Positions 48,001 to 57,000 of a DNA stretch of 64,000 nucleotides are shown in pieces; the first letter of the stretch is position 1; each line of letters begins with the position of its first letter. Below the pieces are notes generated by a model. It saw only the letters and a program-made list of their open reading frames with translations. It was not told the DNA's origin and ran no database searches. The translations under genes were made by a program, and so were the position numbers. Source of the stretch: Cryptomeria japonica (lineage: Eukaryota; Streptophyta; Pinopsida; Cupressales; Cupressaceae); the NCBI RefSeq assembly GCF_030272615.1, contig NC_081412.1, positions 478,243,657 through 478,307,656 of the forward strand. Reading direction: 5' to 3'.

Positions 48001-51000
48001 TTGATTTTTGTTTTCAGTTTGTTTGTGTACCAGCTTGCTGCTTATTAAGCTATTTTCAATATGTAATCACTAATCAGTTTGAAACTTTGACACAATGATT
48101 GCATGACATTTTGATTTGACTCATTTCACATTTATGTACTTAAACTTCGAAGTTAATGTTAATTCTTGTTTTGAAAGTTAAATGTCATTATGTTTTCAGA
48201 TTTTCTATAAATTTATAAATTATATATAAAAAAAAATTGGCATCTCCAAGTACCCCTGTTGCCTATTTTGAAAAAATGGCCGTACCGGTACTAGCACCAA
48301 TCTCCGACATCTCCAAGTACCCTCGTACCCATGCAATCTTGCTCAAAAATCATCTAGAAAAAATCTGCAATTTTTGTATGAAAAAATTGCACAAAACATG
48401 AAAAACCCATCATATTTTTTTTGGAAAAATATCAGAAAACCCATAAACAGCAACACCTTTCATGATTTTTTGTGGAATAAATAAAAAAACCCTCCAGCAG
48501 AGAAAGAACCCACAATTTTGTGTTAAAAAATCATACAAAAAACAAACAGAGAAACCATGATTTTTGAAGAGAAAATCATACAAAACCTTCCAAGATTTGT
48601 TGTGGAGAAAAATCAGATAACTCATACATGATTGTTGAGGAGAAAATCGTACAAAATCCCCCACTCTATTCAAAATCTTTACTTGCGGCCATCACAAGTA
48701 GTAAACAAAAATAAAACTCCCTCACAAAAATCAAGCAAAACCCTTCGATAATTTTTTGTGGAAAAAAATCAGAAAACCCATCCACGATTTTTGAGGAAAA
48801 AATCATACAAAACCCCCTAGTTTGTTCAAAAACTTTACTTGCGGTTATCACGAGTAGTAAACAAAAATACTCCATGATTTTTGTGGAAAAAATCAAACAT
48901 AACCCTTCCATGTTTTTTTTTTGTGGAAAAAAATCAGAAAACCCCCAAAAAAATTTCACAAAAAAAAGTCGATCAAAAAGAAGCTAAGCTCTGATACCAT
49001 GAAATGATAATTGATCATTCCATGTTGTATTAACAAAGGAGATAAAGGTTCCTTAAATAAGCAATTACAAGCAAAGTTTCTAACACAGAAATGAAAGACC
49101 GAAAAGAAACATTCTAAATAAGAACAAACTAGGAAATATCCTAAACTAACCAAATGACCATTATAGTGTTAAATTTATGACCTAGTTCAGTAATCAGATT
49201 TCTAACATTTAATTATTTGCTAGCATTAAGTAAACCATAATCAAGTAGATGCAAGAATGAAAACAAGAGAGCAAGAGAACAACACAAATACCTTGGGAAA
49301 ACCTCCAAGGAGGAAAAACCCAGCACTAAAGACCCACAGGTCAGATTATGTATTCAATCTTAATTGCATCAACACAATACTTAGCTTGACTCTTCAGATC
49401 TGATTCCTTTTATCATATCAGATTTGCCCTTCTAAATACACCAAGTCTTCATCAAGGAATACCAAATGACTTCTATCTCTTTGAACAAGTTCACACAATC
49501 CTCTCCTTTATTTCGCACCTTCAATTGCAGAGCTATTTCGCTGATTGCATGAGAGATGAAAGTGAATGATTGTATTTGCAAGTTGACTTTATTTATATGA
49601 GTCTTAACCTTTATTAAATCCAAGTCGGCCTTCCTCCTTTTGGCGCCAATTTATTTATTGAGGCGAGGTGTATTTTAGGGTGGTGTGAAGGTTAAAGGGC
49701 CTGACCTTAACTTGGGGGCACGTTACCCCTTTAGGACCCAGTCCTATATGGGTTCGGATGTTGCCTTAAGGCAATCTGAACCCATCTTACCTAGTTACAA
49801 ACAACATATAGAAACATTACATTATTACTTCAATAAGTACATTGTGAGAGGATATGAAATAATATTAAATAAATATGCTTGTTTGCGGCAAGCTGCACAA
49901 CTTACAATGCATGTAAATCAAAGGTATAATGCTGATTTTGGTGGCAAGCCTTCCACAACAAATACAAATTTAAAGTAAATTTGGTGGAGAACCACACAGA
50001 TCGATATTACAAAATTAAAATTGATTAATGCACACAATCTGAATATATGAGTGTTGAAATCACCTCTGAAATATATATAATAAACAGCATAAAAATAAAA
50101 AATAAAATTAGAAAAATACCAGATGATGGCTGGCGTAATAAGACTTTTATACGGCTGTCGTAGAACATTAGATATTAATGTTCTGAATCTCCAAATTTCT
50201 AAGCATGCAGCAACGCTCTTGAGTTTTGTAGTATGTCCACTTAAGAGAATATCAAATCTTCAATTTGGAGCGATTACCTTTTCAACTTTAATACTTGCAA
50301 CCGTGTTAGCTAGCTGCTAGTATAAATCCTAGGCTTCAAAAAAGTTATTGGCCCTTTATGCAAATAGTATGATGCCAAAGGATAAACAATAGAACTTAAA
50401 TAATGTACAATTGCTACAAAAAGAGAAAATATTCCTTTGATATGGCTCCTTATTGGTAGGTATGGCAGGCAATGGTAAATAAGATAGTCTTTAGAATGTT
50501 TTGACCAGCCTCCTGTGTCATATACAACACCCTAAATAATATGAAAACTTCAATTTGTACAACTACATACGAACAAATGATTTCCATACTATGTATGACT
50601 CAATAAAATCTTCAAAATTAGTACGGCTACTATCATAGCTATGACTAGCTATAATATGTGGTATGACCAAGCCAATAATATAATGGTATTTTGAAACCAC
50701 CACAAATTCAAATTCAAATACAAAATCTTCAAACTCAGGAATCTAAAAACACCAAATTGGAATTGGAAAAAAACTGCAACCTTTCAGGTTATTGGTAATC
50801 CCTAGATGGAATTACTCTTACGAATAGGAGAGTTTTCATATTTGAATCCATTTGCCAAAAGGGTTTTTGTCCTGAAACAAAAAAAATGAACATTTTTTCA
50901 ATCTCAAGGAAAATTGTGTTTTGATTTCATGAACTGGATGCCTTCTTTTTTCCCAAGTCTCTCCTTCTATAAGCTCTTTGAGGGAATATAATATTTTTTC

Positions 51001-54000
51001 CCTGTTCCTTCAAAACGTTATTTTAAAAGCATCTAGAAAAGCCTTTTAAATAATCATTACTTTTTTGGTCCTTGGTCTCAGTGACACTTTATATCATATT
51101 AATTTTTAAACATAAGTTACCTTTCTATGAATGTAAGTTTGTAACATAAAGTTACTTCGAGGACAACTCATGTTAATTTATTAAATAATCTCTCTTACAT
51201 CACCTGAATAGCTTATAGGAAATAAAATAATAGGCTGAGTAATTTGATAACTTTTTCTTGAAAAGAGGACATGACATTGGGGTTGTCCCCATTGTGTTCA
51301 TGTATTTTCCATCCCTTAGGAAATTGAGGTCCATGGATGTATTCCCATGGGACATAGGTATAAGAAATTGAGGTACTCTCATGTTAAAGGAGATGGTGTG
51401 TAAATGTCCCCATTGTGTCACGTCTTCTCTGTCCCATTGGAAATAGAGATCCAGGATGTATCTCAAAAGTAAACATGCATCAGAATTGAGCTCCGTGGAT
51501 CTGCATAAGAAATTAAGTTAAAATTACTTATTTACAATGAAATTAGGCCTGTCCCTCGCAAAAATATGATTTTCTTTATGCTCAGTGTGCAATATTCATA
51601 AGAATACTTGGTCCACAAAATTGAATATTAAAGCATGCATAATCTTAGTCGACCTAGGGAAAATAAGGTGAGAAGTGATGAGTTATTGCTGTCAATTTTC
51701 TACTCATTACTCTTGTTTGTCATGGATTATTCAAGCTTCTATTAAAGCTGTGTTGAGAGGTTTTTCTGTTTTTTTCAATTTGTTACCAAATATTCTAAAT
51801 ATTTTTCTAGGTTTTAGGGGTTTAACAATAACGTGAAAGGCATAATTGATTGGTAAGTTTATTATTTTCTCTCTTATCTCAGGGCAGCACAGTGACATAC
51901 GCTTTAGGAGCCAGTTTTATTGTATTTTCACAATGCATTTTAAACATATTTTAATTTGGTATTATCATGATGTTTTTGTACTTCAGGTTCTAAGGGGTGA
52001 GCCCGTCATGGAAGCATGTTGTAGAACTAACATTGGAGGATCTCATATCACTGAATACATGAACAAATTACTTTTGCTTCAGTATCCTTATCACCGGTGA
52101 GAATTCACTTGTTTCATATTAATGTCTTCAATTTGGTTTCATATTGCATTTGTTTGAGACTTCAACCTTCTATATCTTTCTTTGTATGAAACATAAAGCT
52201 TCTACATGAATTGCAAACAGTGACAGCATCACTTTGGAGAAAGTTGAGGAACTGAAAAAAGAGCATTGTTATGTGGCAGAGGATTACAGTTCTGAGCTGC
52301 AGATATTTCAGGTCAAAAGGAAGTTCTTTTCTCATATATAAGCAATTTGCGTATATCTGTAATATAGAATCTTCCATTCCATGTCGCATAATCTCCAACA
52401 TTGTATGTTTAGTGGTTTAATTTTACATCCTACATGATTCTTCTTTTTCAATAGTTTAATATGCATTTTCTTTTCTTTCAATCATGTATTTGTACCTGCG
52501 TGTTCATCATTACAATTGTATCCTGTTTTATTGGCTAATTTCATATGTAACTGTTAGTTTACTTATAATTAAAAAAATTATTCATTTTCTGCTTATTTTC
52601 ACCTTAGGCTTGTAACACTTTCTAAGGCTTAAGCTATTCATTTGTAACTCAGAACTCTAATTTGTTTTCTGCCTATTTTGGTATTATGTTTTATTTGGGC
52701 TCAATGAATGCACATATTAAGCAATGTGGTTTCTAATGCTTGCTTAAGGTATGAAATTCAAAACTTGAAACTCTCCAACCATAAATTCTGCAATAGCATT
52801 CTTTGCATCGTTGCTTGGTTTTTTAAAGCTAATTGTTTGTCATTTGCCTATTTAAATATCAACTACATTTATGTGTGCACCACTGCAATTTAATTCAATG
52901 TAATAATTATTAAATGATGCACAAACTAATAAGAAGTATCGTTTGAAACTAACAGTCATCTAGCAAATGAGACCTACTTGCTGTCCTTCTGATGTAATTA
53001 CTAATTACAATCACGCAATACATGAACATATGAGGTATTCTTCAAATTTTGGTGATTTTATAAAGTTAATCAACAAGCCAAGCGGTATCATTTGCAGCAA
53101 TAATTATGTTTAACAGGGAAGCTTATTCATTTGATCTTTGAGTGCTCCTCCTGGAATTAATATCCTTTTGTACAGTGATCCAAAATCAATAGTATTCTTT
53201 TCAAACATTTCTGTTGGTATTAGCTAAAAGTGGGTCGTAATCCAATGCATTTATAGCATTTCATAGAGAATTGTTTAGCATTGAATTAAACCATGTGTTG
53301 CAAAAAAATTATTAGGTGTAAATATTTCCACTTTCATTAAGAATGCACCTTTAGAATAGGACTTCATACCTTGGATCGAATATCTTAGTAAATGCAATGA
53401 CCCTAGAATGACTAAACTAGGTATGGAAAGAAGTCTAATGAACTATACTGAAGAGGATTTATTTCCTCTATGGTGTCCTATATGTAATGATATCCTCCTA
53501 GTAAATATTATAAAAAAAAATCGTTGCAATTTTTTTTATGAATCATAACTGTTCTACACTCTCTTTAAGGAATGCACATTTGGGAAAATCCTTCCTACCG
53601 TGCATTGAATATTTCAGTAAATGCAATCAGTCTCTAGGACGAGTAAGCTAAGTATGGAAATAAGTTATTGAACCACAATGCACACTAAAGAAAATATAGA
53701 TCCTTCATGTTATGCCTTTGGTGTCGTACTAAATAATTTACATCAAATATACTTGTAGACTGTTTCAGCAGATTTATTGACCAGATTTGAAAGGTATATA
53801 ACTCTTTTTCTTTTTTGTTATTTTTTATTTTTACATTCATTCTTGTTTTCTAGCACTTCTAATTAATATTTCATGTATTGTTTATTTTTTGTTTTTTTCT
53901 TTCTTTCAAAGCTAGGGTTTACAATTTTTGAGGTTTTATTTATTTTTCACTTGTGCTACGTTTTGATTTTCCAGCTTTGTAGATAGAGATAGCATTTGCA

Positions 54001-57000
54001 AGTAACAGTTGTAGTGGCAAGACCAGGGACCTTGCTCAGAGGAATGGCATATGAGGTGCATGGGTAGGAATGGTGGTGTACAATTATGAGTGGAGCCTTT
54101 GATTGCCGCAAATATAACCTTGCACAAATCCCTGGCTGAGATGTGTAGTCATGTAATTCAATGGAACTTGAGATTGCATGAGAGAAGAAGGTTGTGAGAA
54201 GAAATTAGAAAGAAGAGGGCAACAAGGCAGTTGTGATGAATTCACTTCTAGACTTAGAGGCTGATGTAGAGGGCTCTTTGGCTTGGCCCACAGATATGAG
54301 GCTTATCTGCTGGAGATAGTTATAACCAGTTGCAATCACACTCACAGGGTACTTTGTTTCTTATACTACTCTTGGTGCACAACCTTTGTTTGAAGGTTAT
54401 AGCGTAGAACTAGGAGAAGCAACATCAAGCAAGGATGATGAGCTAATTTTAAGTATCATACCAATATAGCACTCCATGTTGCAAGGATCCCATATTAGGA
54501 TACGTTGATTAATATATTGCATGTAATTCCACAGTATTTTGGAATGGGGGATGAGGGTACCGATATAGATTTCAGTAATAGGGGAACTAAGGACCTTGAT
54601 TTGGGGGCTGTGGGGGAATTGATTTGACTAAGATCCTGGAGCATTTGAATGAATCTAGGAAATGTCAAAAACCTAATTATTTTGGTATTTTCTACATCTC
54701 CATAATTTTCAGTTTTGGAGGCCTTCAAAGCAGATTTAGCCTTTGGATTGTCTATGAGAGGGACTGTCCGTGGAACTCATGTTAGATTTCTTGGAGTTCT
54801 TTCCAACACATCCGATAAGTTCAGTTTTAGCCCAGCGGGCTAGGAATATTTATTCTAGTTTTTAATTTATGTATTCTTGGTTGAGTTGCATCTGCCGTTG
54901 TATTGTTGTGGAAATATTAGTTAGTTTTATAACCTTGGTCTTTGCACTAGAAACGTGCACAAGATAAAAAAACCAAAAAAAAAAAATCTGGCTATATAAA
55001 GGCAGAGATGCAGACATCTATGTATTCCAACTTGTTTCCATAAAAAAAAAAGAAAAAAGTTAAAAAAAAATCTGCAAGTGTTAATGTTCAAAATCAATAT
55101 CAGCTCCCAGTACCCATAGTGAATGACTATATAGTAAATGCAGGATTTCTTTCCTTCTCATTTAGTAGGTAACTTGTTGAATTTATGTTAACTAGATTAC
55201 AGTCATATGGGTTAAAAGAGAGTTTCAAGTTGTAAAAGATATTTTGTGAATCCACTTTCTTATAATTGTAAGATGATTTATGCAGTGCTATTGATTGTTT
55301 TGTAGAAATTCAGAGCTAACCATGTTTCAAAATGAGAGCGTTTGCTTGAACTAAATAATGTAGCATTGCTAAATGACTACTGCCCTGGACCCAGAACTTT
55401 AATTCATAGATTTTATAATGCTAATTGAGCAAGGCACCTACAACCACACAATCTTCTTGCCAGTGATGAGTGATTATTCTTAGGTTTCAAATTGTGTGAT
55501 ACTATCTTTCCAGGGAAAAATAGGAGTGTTATTCGAATGAAAGATTAATGATTTTCAGAAGAATTTTATATGGTTTAAAAAAAATTGACTGCGTGATGAA
55601 AGGTTGCCTTGAAAATCACAGGAATTTGGTCAAGTATAACTATCTGTTTCTTCTTTAGATTGAAATGTGCTTGTAGTATTTTGAGAAAAATGTTTGAACT
55701 ATTTGCACATAAATGATTTGATTTCAGAAAGCTTCAAAGGAGGCTGAAGAGAAGACTAGATATTGGCAACTACCCTGGGTTCCACCCCCTCAAGAGAAGG
55801 TAATAACAGAAGAAGAGCTTGCAAGAAAAGCAGCTATCAAAGAAAAGCAAGGACAACGGCTTCGTGAAATGGCAGCTGCAAAGCGCTCCTCAAAGATTGC
55901 AGAGTTAGAAAGTGAAGTTGAGGGATTTGAACAGCTCTTACAACAACTAGATTACTTGGATGAGCCTCAGGCAGATTTATTTTCAACTGAGAATGGTTTT
56001 GGTTCAAGGCAGGAGATAGAAAGTGCACTTGCAAAATCCATGACATCCTTGAGAAAGCTTAAGGGTGAGCCTACTGAAGTTGAGAAGGAAAAGGAGGAGG
56101 TAGCGATGGAAGAAAGATACCCTCTTATCAACATTCCCAACAGCATGCTGACATCCGAGCAGGTAATGCATTTTTTGGTATTCTTATCTAATGTCAATAT
56201 GTAGTTATAAAGAAAGCTCCTAGTTCTGTGAGCAATTCAAGCTTTTATTATCATGTCTACGCCTATCTCTCTACCATCTTGCCAAGTAACAAGAGGTTTC
56301 AAATGCACATTACACAAATTTTTGATCCATTGGTGCATAACAGAAGATTAGAACTGGACAATGATCTTCAGTTTGCACTTTTTCTGTAAAAAGTGTGATG
56401 TGTCTATTTTTCTCATTTCTCAAGTGCAAAGTCCTAGACTAAAATTTTCATTTTTGGGCTATTACCCATCATAAATACAAGGGGGTTTGATCTATGTAGA
56501 AATCAAGATTGTTCATGCTTGTTATTCATGGACTTTCAGTTTTTAACAGATAAAAGAGAAAAAGAGGCAGCTATTCCTCAAAACTACCTCTGAGGGTCGC
56601 GCAAAGGCAAAGCAAAAGCGCCAAGAGGAGGAGTTACAACGGGAGAGAGAAAATCAGCAGGATGAGGAAAGGCGACTGTAAGTTCTTGTTAGTATTGTGA
56701 AAATGCTATTGAAAATCACAGATATTTACTGTTTACTTTTTAGGTTTCAGGACCTCTCCTTGAAAGTTATTGCTTTTATGAAAAAATTCTGCTTTAACTC
56801 TGGGTGTGATTTAGGGAAAATCCCGAGCTTTACCTGGAGCAGTTACGTGCAAAACAAGCAGAGCTTGCGGCAAAAGTTGAGCAACGAAAACGTTTAAAAG
56901 TGAATGGATTTCCTCGTACAAACAACAATGTTACTGTAACTGGAGGAGTAGGACGTGGGGAGAGGCTCAATGCAGCACAGAGGGAGCGCATGAGACTTTT

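Larger units (their letters stand above)
44058..49835 (-). mobile_element. non-autonomous LTR element LARD2, inserted in G's LTR
   Basis: Minus-strand element. The 3' LTR is 44058-44249 (192 bp). The 5' LTR is 49000-49166 joined to 49812-49835, split by a solo LTR. The target-site duplication AGTAC is perfect (44053-44057, 49836-49840). A perfect primer site TGGTATCAGAGC is at 48999-48988, and GGGAGGG precedes TATTAAAGTAATTA at the 3' LTR. The interior shares the GATTTTTGAGGA repeats of LARD1. It holds hAT-B. Confidence 0.93.
21716..50544 (-). mobile_element. gypsy-class relic G, host of the nested stack
   Basis: Minus-strand LTR-gag-LTR skeleton. The right (5') LTR is 50544-49836 plus 44057-43947, split by LARD2. 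A primer-like TGGTATTCGAGA follows at 43940-43929. Gag lies at 43925-43385, continues after E1 at 27229, and ends near 26750. The left (3') LTR is 26376-26106 plus 22291-21716, split by a 3.8-kb block. The two LTRs align over ~830 bp once the insertions are removed, and gag motifs occur in order. Pol is absent. No clean target-site duplication was found, so the outer ends are approximate. Confidence 0.78.
8513..51986 (+). other. ARP5: giant ARP5 intron (43,474 bp)
   Basis: Bounded by donor GTAAGT at 8513 and acceptor TTGTACTTCAG ending at 51986. The protein reads VIP|VLRGEP across it without a phase change, matching the conserved ARP5 order, so no exon is missing. Apart from ~1.5-2 kb at each end, nearly all of it can be assigned to nested transposons. 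Most, though not all, lie antisense to ARP5. Confidence 0.92.

Noticed and set aside
44735-48350. Exact 8-bp target duplication for hAT-B
   Set aside because: Flanks GTATAAAC and CTCAAAAA agree at only four positions; the termini are supported by the inverted repeat, not by a duplication.
54000-55070. LINE or SINE insertion in the ARP5 intron
   Set aside because: Only an A-run is seen; no reverse transcriptase, internal promoter boxes or flanking duplication, so it is left as unclassified intron.
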